Shown: positions 15,356 to 24,116 of the stretch, piece by piece | Position numbering within the stretch: the first letter of the stretch is position 1 | How the letters are laid out: each line of letters opens with the position of its first letter | Assembly (NCBI GenBank): GCA_001872995.1 | Contig: MNXO01000031.1 | Coordinates: forward strand, 8,844 to 38,088 | DNA: 29,245 nucleotides | Direction of reading: 5' to 3' | DNA from: Bacteroidetes bacterium CG2_30_32_10 | GTDB lineage: Bacteria; Bacteroidota; Bacteroidia; Bacteroidales; CG2-30-32-10 | Made by a program: the position numbers and the translations under genes | Notes under the pieces: model-generated | Seen by the model: the letters and a program-made list of their open reading frames with translations, nothing else | What the model was told of the DNA's origin: nothing | The model's database searches: none

Positions 15356-15811
15356 TTATACCTTTTCATTATCATCTGCATACCACTCTGCATAGGATGT
15401 TGCAGTTTCTTTTAACTTAAGACTATATAGTTTGACCATTTTAGGAAATTTATCTTTTAAAATAAAAGCAAAATCAGCTAATAAATTTTCGCAAGTTGGT
15501 TGATATTCTGTAAATAGAACTCTTTCAAATAGTTTATTTGTGCGTAAGTTTTCTTTATCTTGCATTTGGGCATTTAACAAAAGCGCATGGTCTAATTTAT
15601 TAACAATGTTCTCTTTAATAATTCCCTTTAATAATGTAAAGTCAATAACCATTCCATTTTTAGGATGCGTATTGTCATTTATTGGTTCACCTATTATGGT
15701 AACGCTCAACAAATATGAATGACCATGAATGCTACTGCATAAACCATCATAATTTAAAAGTGCATGAGCCATTTCGAAGTGAAATTCTTTGGTAATTCTA
15801 ATTTTTGTCAC
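15356..15811 (-). CDS. queD: 6-carboxytetrahydropterin synthase (QueD/PTPS family)
   Basis: A 151-residue cytosolic enzyme of the T-fold. It most likely converts dihydroneopterin triphosphate to 6-carboxy-tetrahydropterin on the queuosine/7-deazaguanine route. The zinc ligands are His16 (FEMAHAL), His29 and His31 (SIHGHSY); Cys25 lies at the usual catalytic position; Asp57 (VIDF) and His75 (LDHALL) follow, and LKLKETATSYAEWY supplies the pterin-binding Glu. No queC or queE is next door. It is the last gene of the flippase-mntP-queD run, 15 bp after mntP. A PTPS-like side activity cannot be excluded. Confidence 0.9.
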   Translation of the reverse strand: MTKIRITKEFHFEMAHALLNYDGLCSSIHGHSYLLSVTIIGEPINDNTHPKNGMVIDFTLLKGIIKENIVNKLDHALLLNAQMQDKENLRTNKLFERVLFTEYQPTCENLLADFAFILKDKFPKMVKLYSLKLKETATSYAEWYADDNEKV

Positions 15812-15826
15812 CTTTTTTTATTTTAA

Positions 15827-16390
15827 TTAAATAATTGCTAAATGTTCTAATAATATTTTGGTTCCAATGCCTATCAATAAAAGCCCTCCGATTAATTCAG
15901 CTTTACTTCTAAAAAAATAGCCATATTTCTTTCCTACAAAAACACCAAACAAAGTTACTAAAAAAGTAATGCTTCCAATGATGATAATAGATTTGATAAT
16001 AGACACTTTTAAAAAGACAAAACTTGTACCTACTATAAGTGCATCTATGCTGGTTGCAATTGCCAATGCAATTACAACCCAAATTTTATCAATATTCAAT
16101 GGTTTCTTTGAGATGGGGTTTTTTAAAGATTCAATAAGCATTTTCCCACCAATAAGAAGAAAAATTCCAAATGCTATCCAATGGTCTATTTCTTCTATAT
16201 AGCTTTTAACAGATAAACCAAGCAACCATCCATTAAGAGGCATTATGCCCTGAAATATGCCAAATAATATGGCAATTTCTAATGTTTTATTAGTTGTTAT
16301 TTTTTTGTTTGTTACTCCAGCTGTTATGGAGACTGCAAAACAGTCCATCGCTAAGCCAAATGCAATAATTATTATTTCTAAATTTGACAA
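15827..16390 (-). CDS. mntP: MntP-type manganese efflux pump
   Basis: A 187-residue inner-membrane protein with six predicted helices in two related halves. Each half has the conserved aspartate motif of the family: Asp16 in GLAMDCFAVS and Asp116 in ATSIDALIVGTSF. The family exports Mn(II). In many bacteria the gene is preceded by a manganese (yybP-ykoY) riboswitch; here it begins 13 bp after the flippase gene and cannot have one of its own. Confidence 0.9.
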   Translation of the reverse strand: MSNLEIIIIAFGLAMDCFAVSITAGVTNKKITTNKTLEIAILFGIFQGIMPLNGWLLGLSVKSYIEEIDHWIAFGIFLLIGGKMLIESLKNPISKKPLNIDKIWVVIALAIATSIDALIVGTSFVFLKVSIIKSIIIIGSITFLVTLFGVFVGKKYGYFFRSKAELIGGLLLIGIGTKILLEHLAII

Positions 16391-16403
16391 ATCTGTTGAT
16401 TTT

Positions 16404-17882
16404 TTATTCTATTGATTTATTTGTTTTAAATCGGGGACGAAACTCATAAAAATATATTAATAGCGTATATCCACCAAGCAAAAATGTATTTAGTGCTAAC
16501 CGAAACATCAATATTTCGGGCTTAATCATTAAGCTGATAAAATAAACAATCACAGCTCCAGAAAGAAAAATAAAGAATTTTTTTAAATTATATTCAATAT
16601 AATACTTTTTTTGTCCTATCAAATACGAAACTACCATCATAGAAGCATAACAAGCAAGGGTTGCCCATGCAGAACCCATATAGCCTAAAATTGGAATGAG
16701 TGTATAATTTAAAACAATGGTTATTATTGCTCCAAAAATAGAAATGTATGCTCCATATTTGGTTTGGTTTGTTAATTTATACCATACAGATAGATTGTAA
16801 AAAATTCCGAGAAACATATTTGCCAATAACAAGATGGGTACTACTTTTAAACCTTCATAATAAGGTTTCCCGACAAAATATTTTACAATATCCATATATA
16901 GCATTATTGCTAAAAATATTAAAGAGCACGCTATCACAAAATAATTCATCACTTGAGCATAAACCTGTTTTGCATTTTGTTCTTTTGACTGCGAAAAGAA
17001 AAAAGGTTCTGCTGCATACTTAAATGCCTGAATAAGAATAGTCATTAATAAAGTTATTTTATAACAAGCAGAATATATACCAACTTGACTCATCGCAATA
17101 TCAGGGGGAGATAAATAGGTTAAAAACAACCTATCCATAGTCTCGTTTACAATGCCAGCCAAACCAAATATAAGTAATGGCAAAGCATACTTAAGCATAC
17201 TTTTCAACAAAGTAAAATCAAATTTGTACTCTGTTTTCAGCATTTCGGGAAGCAAAAGCAATATGGTGAAACCACTAGCGATTAAATTTGATATAAAAAT
17301 GTAACCAACGCCAACATCTTTGCTATAAATAACATTTATTTCATTCGTTAAAATTCCATTTTTAAGCATCCAAGGACAGAGTAGCAAAAAAAACAAATTA
17401 AAAACAACATTGATAAGAATATTGATAAACTTGATAATAGCGAATTTTTTAGCTTTGTTTTCGGCTCTAAGTTTTGCAAAAGGAATTGCGGTTATGGCAT
17501 CAATAGCAACAATGAGCGCACACCAAATAATAATTTCGGAATGTCCTCCAATGGTTAAAACGGCAGAAATGGGTTTTATAAAAATAAATATAAGCCCCAC
17601 AAAAAGAAACGAAGTAAACGTTAACGCAAGCATAGCGGTAAAAAACAATTTTTTCTTATTGGCTTCTAAAATGTAGTATCGAAAAAAGGCAGTTTCCATA
17701 CCATAGGTCAATATAACCGCTAATAATGAAACGTATGCATACATTTGACCAACAACCCCATATTCGTCGGGTAAAAAAATACGAACATGCAAGGGAACTA
17801 AAAAATAATTTAACAAGCGAGCAACAATACTGCTAACTCCGTAAATGGCGGTTTGACCTGCTAATTTCTTTAAAGGATTCAA
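16404..17882 (-). CDS. Polysaccharide flippase (Wzx/MATE-like, MOP superfamily)
   Basis: A 492-residue membrane protein with about 12-14 helices. The N-terminus, KKLAGQTAIYGVSSIVARLL followed by NYFLVPLHVRIFLPDEYGVV, is that of oligosaccharide/lipid-linked polysaccharide flippases, which move undecaprenyl-linked sugar units across the inner membrane. It has no neighbouring glycosyltransferases in the window, so its substrate cannot be guessed. First gene of the flippase-mntP-queD run; a -7 element TACTTTTG lies at 17915-17908, 26 nt ahead of the ATG. Confidence 0.88.
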   Translation of the reverse strand: MNPLKKLAGQTAIYGVSSIVARLLNYFLVPLHVRIFLPDEYGVVGQMYAYVSLLAVILTYGMETAFFRYYILEANKKKLFFTAMLALTFTSFLFVGLIFIFIKPISAVLTIGGHSEIIIWCALIVAIDAITAIPFAKLRAENKAKKFAIIKFINILINVVFNLFFLLLCPWMLKNGILTNEINVIYSKDVGVGYIFISNLIASGFTILLLLPEMLKTEYKFDFTLLKSMLKYALPLLIFGLAGIVNETMDRLFLTYLSPPDIAMSQVGIYSACYKITLLMTILIQAFKYAAEPFFFSQSKEQNAKQVYAQVMNYFVIACSLIFLAIMLYMDIVKYFVGKPYYEGLKVVPILLLANMFLGIFYNLSVWYKLTNQTKYGAYISIFGAIITIVLNYTLIPILGYMGSAWATLACYASMMVVSYLIGQKKYYIEYNLKKFFIFLSGAVIVYFISLMIKPEILMFRLALNTFLLGGYTLLIYFYEFRPRFKTNKSIE

Positions 17883-17907
17883 AAATTTCGTATTTAAAAA
17901 CCAGATG

Positions 17908-17915
17908 CAAAAGTA
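17908..17915 (-). promoter_or_regulatory. -7 element of the flippase-mntP-queD unit
   Basis: TACTTTTG on the minus strand, 26 nt upstream of the flippase ATG at 17882. No convincing -33 element. Confidence 0.45.
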
Positions 17916-17935
17916 ATGGTTTTTAGCCTATATAA

Positions 17936-18185
17936 AGTTGAATTATTTGAAAATAATAGCTTGCTGGGTTTGTTTTTATTAAAGGCAAAATATCTGATAA
18001 TAAATGAAACGAGCAAGAAGCTGACTCTTGCGGGCACTCGAGAAGCACTAATACTCCAAAGACAGTAACGAACTAAGAATTGTACTTCAGTATATTGATA
18101 CGAATGAAATGCTTTAAATGATAGTTTTCTTTTTGTGGAATGGTTGCTAATTGATTAGTGGTTGGGCTTGTATAATTATCTCAAA
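17936..18185. other. Non-coding gap between flippase unit and toxin-antitoxin pair
   Basis: No coding frame is convincing. The only structure I see is a short hairpin, GCAAGA and TCTTGC around AGCTGAC, near 18013-18031. It could be the terminator region of the minus-strand toxin gene or a leftover of integration; nothing decides. Confidence 0.4.
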
Positions 18186-18662
18186 CTAAAATTTCCATTT
18201 TTCCTTTCGGAAAAACTCAAATAGTGCAATCTCATCAACATTAAATGTCTTACAAACATTGGGAATTTTATGAGCATTAGGTTTATATTTTTCACTATGA
18301 ACCAAAGTACAATTATGCAATTTAGCTTGTGCAATTACAAATGGGTCAGCATATGGTTTACCAAGTAAAATGGCTTCTTCTCTTACTAAATCAGGATGTA
18401 TTTCAAGTATTCGTTTAACTTCTAATTGCTCTTCAATAGTCGGTTTGATAAATATTTTCTTGTTTGTCTTCGCCCATTGTGCAATTTCATCATCATAATC
18501 TTCTAATTCTCTAAGTACTTCGCTTGAAGATAAAATATCACCATTATTAATCATAAAAACAAAGTTATCCCATAAAGAAGTAAAAACATCATCAGGATAA
18601 TTTTTAAGGTCAATAAATGGCCCGCTATCAAATATGTACTTTGTCGTATGAAATAGTTCCAT
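18186..18662 (-). CDS. DUF4411 PIN-like protein, probable toxin
   Basis: A 158-residue soluble protein. Acidic residues fit a PIN-type nuclease pocket: Asp12 in YIFDSGPFIDL, Glu48/Glu52 in SSEVLRELEDYDDE, Asp106 in PYADPFVIAQA and Glu124 in LVHSEK. DUF4411 proteins are usually encoded right after an XRE/ImmA-type gene, as here (6 bp apart), and are taken to be RNases of type II toxin-antitoxin modules. The length and the motif YADPFVIAQAKLHNCTLV are typical. Toxicity is inferred from family and gene order, not shown. Confidence 0.8.
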   Translation of the reverse strand: MELFHTTKYIFDSGPFIDLKNYPDDVFTSLWDNFVFMINNGDILSSSEVLRELEDYDDEIAQWAKTNKKIFIKPTIEEQLEVKRILEIHPDLVREEAILLGKPYADPFVIAQAKLHNCTLVHSEKYKPNAHKIPNVCKTFNVDEIALFEFFRKEKWKF

Positions 18663-18668
18663 CTATTG

Positions 18669-19838
18669 TTAAAAAACTTTTTTTTCGTAGTCTGTAATTC
18701 GATTTATTTTAATACTCAAAAAATCTGCAACTTGAGATGATGACAACTTACCTTCATGAAAATTGGTTAATACCTGTAAAACAAAGTTTTTACCCAAATG
18801 GCTAAAATTGGTTGTATGATAAGTTGGTCCAGTTTTTTTCTTTTGTTCAATTTTCTCCTTATACTTATCATTCCATAAGTTTCTTTTTTTAATATAGAAT
18901 TCTTGAGTGGTTTTTCCTAAATCAAAAAGTTTTCTAAGGACCACTTCTTTTGAAACCTTATAGGTCTTAGCTATTTCACATAGTGTTTCTTCTGTCCATT
19001 CAAAATTATTCCGATTTTCAAGGACTAAATTTTCATCAAGTAATTCATTTTTGGGTAAGAGAATGTCAGATGTAAATTGATTACAAAAGATTTCAATCTG
19101 ATTAGGATTTTGTTTTAATTCCTCTGAATAAAAGTCTCTAAACACACCTCCAATATTGAATAATATATGACATAATTCATGAAATAAACTGAAAATTTTA
19201 CCATTTGAGGTATCACCACTATTTATTACAATAACAGGAAATTCTTTGTCCATTAAGGAAAAACCTCTTGCTTCTTTTAAAGGATATTGAAAAACAAAAA
19301 CTCCATTTTGCTCAATTATGTTTCTATAGTATTTATATGCTTCATCTGAATCACTAAAACCCTGTTGAAGCCTTTTTGTTATTCCTAAGTAATCTCTGAG
19401 TTTATTAGCAGTTTTATTAGTATTTAGTTTAATTTCAAATATAAACTCTTTATGAATTGGTTTAATTACAGGGTTTTTATCGTCATTAATTTGTTTAAGA
19501 ACTAATTGATGATGTTTAGCTTTTCTAATAAATAATCTTAATTCAGGAGATAGATTCGTAATTTCATTATCTGGCAAAGTCCTAAAATCTTGTTTAGGAG
19601 TAGTTTCCTTTGGTGCTTTAGGTAAAAAGAAGACGGCAAGAGGTCTTTTATAAATTTTATATGCTAATTGCTCGAGTTGTGCAAGTGTTGGATAAGCATT
19701 GCCATATTCCCATTGTTGAATTGTATCTCTATCTTTGTCAAGTTTTAATGCAACTTCTGCTAAAGTTAAGCCAAGACTTTCCCTGGCCCATATTAATATG
19801 GAAGGCTCAATCCTGATTATTTGATTATTAGCAGTCAT
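18669..19838 (-). CDS. XRE-family regulator with ImmA/IrrE metallopeptidase domain, probable antitoxin
   Basis: A 389-residue protein. An N-terminal helix-turn-helix (about residues 12-70: LGLTLAEVALKLDKDRDTIQ) is followed by an ImmA/IrrE domain with the zinc motif HELCH (His220, Glu221, His224) and a likely third ligand Glu249 in QIEIFCNQFTSDILLP. The C-terminal ~100 residues look helical (VSKEVVLRKLFDLGKTTQEF). Proteins of this design partner DUF4411 toxins and probably bind the toxin and their own promoter; some relatives cleave a repressor on a signal. The toxin gene starts 6 bp downstream. All zinc ligands are intact, so peptidase activity is possible. Confidence 0.87.
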   Translation of the reverse strand: MTANNQIIRIEPSILIWARESLGLTLAEVALKLDKDRDTIQQWEYGNAYPTLAQLEQLAYKIYKRPLAVFFLPKAPKETTPKQDFRTLPDNEITNLSPELRLFIRKAKHHQLVLKQINDDKNPVIKPIHKEFIFEIKLNTNKTANKLRDYLGITKRLQQGFSDSDEAYKYYRNIIEQNGVFVFQYPLKEARGFSLMDKEFPVIVINSGDTSNGKIFSLFHELCHILFNIGGVFRDFYSEELKQNPNQIEIFCNQFTSDILLPKNELLDENLVLENRNNFEWTEETLCEIAKTYKVSKEVVLRKLFDLGKTTQEFYIKKRNLWNDKYKEKIEQKKKTGPTYHTTNFSHLGKNFVLQVLTNFHEGKLSSSQVADFLSIKINRITDYEKKVF

Positions 19839-20399
19839 AATTTTTTATCAACTTAAATTTAGTAGAGTTAATTTTATTCCTAATCTCTATATATCTCACA
19901 ACCCTATAAGCTACAAAATGTTTCCATTAATTGGCATGCTTTGAACACCTTTTTTTATTTTGGTGTATATAATTTCTTACAAATCTACTCATTTTTTATT
20001 ATCCAAAAAAACATTCTATTTTAATTCAGTATTTTCATAAAATATTTTTTATTCATTTTTACTCCAATTTTGGATTACGATAAAAACAATTTTCTATAAG
20101 CTACTGCAATTTTGGAGTATCAACCCCGAAGGCAATTATCAAGGGTTTTGATTTTTACTGTTTTAAAACCATTTTTTCGATAGGCACAAAATCTCGGTAG
20201 AAAATGCTTGTTAAATATAAATTCCTTTTGACTTTTTTAAAGCATTAAATTTCAGAAGTCTCCTTTATTTATCAAGTTTATAGTTCAGAAACAATGCTAT
20301 TTGTTTACTTGGCATTTTAATCCTAAATTATCTTTTGAATAGTTTTCTAATGACCCTCCATATAAAAATAGCAATAAATTTCTTTTTTATATATTCTTG
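19839..20399. other. AT-rich intergenic region without genes
   Basis: About 560 bp with no credible coding frame on either strand. The only symmetry noticed is an imperfect inverted repeat TACTCCAATTTTG near 20070 and CAATTTTGGAGTA near 20107-20119. The upstream region of the XRE/ImmA gene (minus) and that of the Spo0M-like gene (plus) share it, so operators of the toxin-antitoxin pair should lie near 19840-19900, but none stands out. Confidence 0.5.
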
Positions 20400-20407
20400 T
20401 ATCTTTG
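20400..20407 (+). promoter_or_regulatory. -7 element of the Spo0M-like gene
   Basis: TATCTTTG, 32 nt upstream of the ATG at 20440; transcription would start near 20414. Confidence 0.55.
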
Positions 20408-20439
20408 CAGTATTATTAAAAATTTAAAACTATAAAACT

Positions 20440-20910
20440 ATGGGATTTTTATCATCCGTTAAAAACAAATTAGGTATTGGAGGAGTAAAGGTTGTACTTG
20501 AAATTCCTGGACAAGTTGAAAAAAGCAAAAACACTTTAAACGGTAAAGTGGTAATGACTACAAAAAGTGATCAATTTATTATTGATTTAACGGTTAAATT
20601 AATCGAAAAGTACACTACCGGAAGGGGTGACGAAAAATCAACCAAAGAATTTGATATGGGAGTTATTAAAATACCATGCAACTTCGATATTAAAACTGGA
20701 GAAACCAAAGAAGTTCCTTTTACACTTGATTTTCAGATTCTAAAATCTGGCAATGATGAATTAAAAGAAAAAGGGGGCGTAATGGGTGGTTTAGGAAAAT
20801 TAGGTTCTTTTGCTAACAACGAAAAATCTGAATATTCTGTTATTGCAACTGCTGATGTAAAAAGTGCAGCTTTAGATCCTAACGACATTAAGGATATTAA
20901 ACTGGTTTAA
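20440..20910 (+). CDS. Spo0M-like (arrestin-fold) protein
   Basis: A 156-residue soluble protein. The start MGFLSSVKNKLGIGGVKVVL followed by GQVEKSKNTLNGKVVM matches the opening of Spo0M family proteins (short amphipathic start, then the first strands of an arrestin-like beta sandwich); IKIPCNFDIKTGETKEVPFTLDF is the second sheet. In Bacillus Spo0M affects sporulation control and cytoskeleton; outside spore formers its job is not settled. The tail (KEKGGVMGGLGKLGSF) is Gly-rich. It is monocistronic, bounded by its own promoter and a strong terminator. Confidence 0.75.
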   Translation: MGFLSSVKNKLGIGGVKVVLEIPGQVEKSKNTLNGKVVMTTKSDQFIIDLTVKLIEKYTTGRGDEKSTKEFDMGVIKIPCNFDIKTGETKEVPFTLDFQILKSGNDELKEKGGVMGGLGKLGSFANNEKSEYSVIATADVKSAALDPNDIKDIKLV

Positions 20911-20953
20911 AACACAAAAGAACAGGATATTACTCCTATAATGTTCGAAATTT

Positions 20954-20992
20954 AAAAAGACTTGAATAGCTTATTGCATTTCAAGTCTTTTT
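20954..20992. terminator. Terminator after the Spo0M-like gene
   Basis: A 13-bp perfect inverted repeat, AAAAAGACTTGAA (20954-20966) and TTCAAGTCTTTTT (20980-20992), with T-tracts on both strands; it also faces the convergent operon ending at 21097. Confidence 0.88.
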
Positions 20993-21096
20993 AGTTTGTC
21001 CACATAAGTGCAACTATTTTCAATATTAATACAAACAAAATTCAGACATTGATTAAAACGAACGAAACATTAGCTTTTGTCGGTTTGTTTTATGAA

Positions 21097-22419
21097 TCAC
21101 TTTTTCTTAATCATATATTTTTTATCCTTCACTTTAACAACCGACCATCCTTGATTTAGATTTAAGGTATAGTCCTCTTCGGTGATAGGATTTATAGCAA
21201 ATTTTTTTGGTGCAGCAACAATAAAAAATTTCCAGTCATCAGTCCTTAAAATTCCATTTTTAACTTCCAGTATTCCCCATTCTCCAGTTAATCTCATCGT
21301 TTTATAAACCACTCCTTTATCAATATGTATTTGTTTTTCTTGTGGGTTGTAGGTGAAATTTAGATTATTGTTTTGAATAATGAGTTGCTCGTTTTCTATT
21401 AAATTATCCTTATAATAATTTAACAATGCTGCTTGTTGTTCAAATTTCAAGGTTTCCTCCATTAATAGTTCTTTAGCATTATATTTATTTCCAATAGTAT
21501 CTATAATTAATTTCATTTTAATAGTATCTGTTGGTATTTCTAACTTTAAACTGTTTTTAATAATAAAAGGGAGGTTTTCACCGGCAATTATTTGTTTTAT
21601 CCAAGTTGGATATAAACTATCTAAGAGAAAACCATAAGCAGGTCCGGTTAAATAAGCAAATGAATTAGCAAAACCATCATTGCTCTCTCCAAGTTGGAGC
21701 CTTTTTGCCATAACGATTGGTAAATATTTATCACTTAAACCACAAAGTTTATTCCCGGTGTATTCTGCCATTCCTTCATGTCGTTCGAAACTGTTTTCGT
21801 TATTCGTTGGAAACAAAGATTGTCTGTATGCTCTAAAAAACAATGCATCTTTTATAGCTTCCACCTTCTCCTCACTATTTTTTGAAACCAATGCTTTATG
21901 CAATGCCCTTAATTCTAATTTAATCAATACAGTGCCTTGCAATTCGTCTAAATGGGTGTTGGTGCTAATTAGGGGGACAATACCTATTTTATCTTGAACC
22001 CTATGCCAACTTTCGTGAATAAACAAGTAGTCTCTCATATATTTATCAGTAGTTGATAATGCATCCCACATCACCATGGTCCATTGCTGACCATTCCAAA
22101 CCAAAGAAGTGTTTGCAATATTAATATTGTCAGGTAATTTTCTTGTAAATACGCCATCCTTTTCTTTTAATTTTTTATCATTGTCTGCCTGATTGGCAAT
22201 GATGGTTCTGGTATCCGAAAAAACGAGCATAATTGGTCCATTTAAATGAACACCCCATAATTTTCCATCATCAATATTACACAATGAATCAATCTCCTTG
22301 AAATAAGATTTTGCCAAAGCATAATCGGCGTTTTGTTGCGCATTTACATTGGTAATAAAACCAAACAATATAATTAAAACAACCCAAGCATAATTTATTT
22401 GATTCTTCAAATGGTGCAT
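21097..22419 (-). CDS. Exported HExxH metalloprotease-like protein, family not recognised
   Basis: A 440-residue protein with a Sec signal peptide ending near FITNVNAQQ (about residue 28) and no lipobox. Residues His135-Glu136-Ser-Trp-His139 (FIHESWHRVQ) form an HExxH zinc motif; HEGMAEYTGNKL at 213-224 looks like the third-ligand helix of gluzincins (Glu214 or Glu218). The C-terminal third has beta-rich segments (WGILEVKNGILRTDDW) resembling a separate domain. So a periplasmic or surface zinc peptidase is likely, substrate unknown. It begins 6 bp after a CPBP membrane protease and is third in a TrmB-type regulator operon. I cannot name a family for it. Confidence 0.7.
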   Translation of the reverse strand: MHHLKNQINYAWVVLIILFGFITNVNAQQNADYALAKSYFKEIDSLCNIDDGKLWGVHLNGPIMLVFSDTRTIIANQADNDKKLKEKDGVFTRKLPDNINIANTSLVWNGQQWTMVMWDALSTTDKYMRDYLFIHESWHRVQDKIGIVPLISTNTHLDELQGTVLIKLELRALHKALVSKNSEEKVEAIKDALFFRAYRQSLFPTNNENSFERHEGMAEYTGNKLCGLSDKYLPIVMAKRLQLGESNDGFANSFAYLTGPAYGFLLDSLYPTWIKQIIAGENLPFIIKNSLKLEIPTDTIKMKLIIDTIGNKYNAKELLMEETLKFEQQAALLNYYKDNLIENEQLIIQNNNLNFTYNPQEKQIHIDKGVVYKTMRLTGEWGILEVKNGILRTDDWKFFIVAAPKKFAINPITEEDYTLNLNQGWSVVKVKDKKYMIKKK

Positions 22420-22425
22420 CGTTTT

Positions 22426-23178
22426 TTATTTTAAAAGGTTAATAATAGCCATAATAATTAATGGTAAATAGCCTACAACATTTGCTACAAAATGAACCCA
22501 TATAGCCGGAATGAGGCTTTTAGTTTTTTCACGGAAATATGCTGCTAATATGCCCGTCGCAGTTGCAAACAATACGAGAGCACAAACATTCCACACTCCC
22601 ATGCCAGCTGAAAATAGCATTAAATGCATGCTTCCAAATAACAAACCTGATATGATGACTGGAATGCTTAGCCTGAATATTTTAAAATTGATATGCTGTA
22701 TAAAACTTTGCACCAAACCTCTCACCCAAACCTCTTCACATATACTTGACCATACCCAGGCGGTGAGGAACAATTGAAATAATGATTGGGCTTCTGGAAA
22801 TCCTGTGTGGTTAGTGGTAGGGAATAAATGTCCTAAAATTAATATAAAAATGATGTATCCTACAATTATGCTTGCAACAATAATACCAATGGTTATAAGG
22901 GTTGTTTTAATAAATTTAAAAGACTCCGGCAAAGCAAAACCATAATTTTTTAATTTCCCTTTGTTGATAAGTAGAATCGTTGCGATGGAAAATAATAGGA
23001 GAATAAATTTAAAGATGACATTTTGTGTATAAAAATTCAGGCTTATTTCATTTCCAATTAAATGAGCCAATGGTGTTGCTACAATTTTACTTATTAGAAT
23101 TACTCCCCATCCTAAAAGAATAGCAAACAATATACTTACATAAGGATTGCTTTTGATTTTTTGAATTATTTTTTCCAT
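22426..23178 (-). CDS. CPBP-family intramembrane metalloprotease (ABI/Rce1-like)
   Basis: A 250-residue membrane protein with about seven helices. The active-site motifs are intact: EEVWVRG (EExxxR, about residues 145-151) and FGSMH about 30 residues later, with a third conserved helix carrying H in WVHFVANVVGY near the C-terminus. The family includes CAAX prenyl proteases and bacterial immunity-type proteases; substrates of most members are unknown. Located 45 bp after a TrmB-type regulator and 6 bp ahead of the exported HExxH gene, so all three are probably co-transcribed. Confidence 0.88.
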   Translation of the reverse strand: MEKIIQKIKSNPYVSILFAILLGWGVILISKIVATPLAHLIGNEISLNFYTQNVIFKFILLLFSIATILLINKGKLKNYGFALPESFKFIKTTLITIGIIVASIIVGYIIFILILGHLFPTTNHTGFPEAQSLFQLFLTAWVWSSICEEVWVRGLVQSFIQHINFKIFRLSIPVIISGLLFGSMHLMLFSAGMGVWNVCALVLFATATGILAAYFREKTKSLIPAIWVHFVANVVGYLPLIIMAIINLLK

Positions 23179-23223
23179 TTTGTTTGAGTTTTATGGTGAT
23201 TATTTAAATTTGTTTTGAATTAG

Positions 23224-24060
23224 TTATCTATTAAATAGTTTATTAAAGCCAGGAATATTGCTGTTGAAGAAAAACTTTTGGTTTTCTAAAATCTTCTTTA
23301 CTTCTTTTTCAAACTCAGGTTGATTTAAAGTATTCATTATTTGTATAATGGCTTGTTCTCGCAAGCAACCAGCATGTAAAATACAAGACATATAAATATT
23401 GTTGCTCCAGGTGGCTTGTTTTACTTTTTTTAAATCATTATCCATCAAGGCAATTAAATGTTCTTCTCCGTCAATAATTAGGTTTAATTGTTGACTTTGC
23501 CAATGTTCCAAGGTTTTGCTGCCAATTTCGCTATTTAAAATACTTACTCCTTTGATTTCTATGGGTTCATAAGCTTCTATATGCACATCCACACCTCGAT
23601 TGATGGCTTCTACGATGCTATCCTTCATTTTTTCTAGGGTTTTTGGGAATGCATCTATAACTGCAATTGTTTTACACTTACTCATCATGCTTTTAAAGCG
23701 TTCAAAAACGAGGTGCACAGAACCAATGCTATAACTATTTTCATCAATAATTTGACTATCTATACTTGAGAGCATTTTCTTAGCTTCCTGGGTTTTTTCT
23801 AGTAAAGCAGCTTCATATTGACCAATAAATTCTTCTGGATTAACAGCCCTGCATTGTTTATTTTTATTGTCTTCTATCAAAATAGCTCCTTTTTCTGCTA
23901 AAGAATCAATTGCTTTATAAACATTGGCTGTTGGTTTGTTGATTTGCTTTCCTATTTTATATGCTGTAGAAGGGGGTTGTGTGAGCAAATGAATATATAC
24001 TTCTGCTTCGAGCTGATTAAACCCCAGCTTAATAAGTAATTCTAAACTTTTTTTATTCAT
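23224..24060 (-). CDS. TrmB-family transcriptional regulator
   Basis: A 278-residue protein with an N-terminal winged helix (about residues 1-70: KLGFNQLEAEVYIHLLTQPP, AYKIGKQINKPTANVYKAI), then a coiled segment (EAALLEKTQEAKKMLSSIDS) and a PLD-like effector domain (about 105-265). TrmB-type proteins sense sugars or other small molecules; most known ones are archaeal, but they occur across bacteria. It is first in the operon with the CPBP protease and the exported HExxH protein. A palindrome TTAGTATA-TTAT-TATACTAA (24117-24136) sits just upstream of its promoter, a likely operator. Confidence 0.82.
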   Translation of the reverse strand: MNKKSLELLIKLGFNQLEAEVYIHLLTQPPSTAYKIGKQINKPTANVYKAIDSLAEKGAILIEDNKNKQCRAVNPEEFIGQYEAALLEKTQEAKKMLSSIDSQIIDENSYSIGSVHLVFERFKSMMSKCKTIAVIDAFPKTLEKMKDSIVEAINRGVDVHIEAYEPIEIKGVSILNSEIGSKTLEHWQSQQLNLIIDGEEHLIALMDNDLKKVKQATWSNNIYMSCILHAGCLREQAIIQIMNTLNQPEFEKEVKKILENQKFFFNSNIPGFNKLFNR

Positions 24061-24080
24061 GGCATTTGAAATAATTTTTG

Positions 24081-24112
24081 CAAATATATATTATTTTAAA
24101 CTCAAAAAACAA
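24081..24112 (-). promoter_or_regulatory. Promoter of the TrmB-CPBP-protease operon
   Basis: On the minus strand TTG (24112-24110), 21 nt, then TATATTTG (24088-24081); the ATG at 24060 is about 20 nt further on. Confidence 0.6.
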
Positions 24113-24116
24113 TTTG

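Noticed and set aside
16380..16404. Manganese riboswitch ahead of mntP
   Set aside because: Only 13 bp separate mntP from the flippase gene; there is no room for a yybP-ykoY element.
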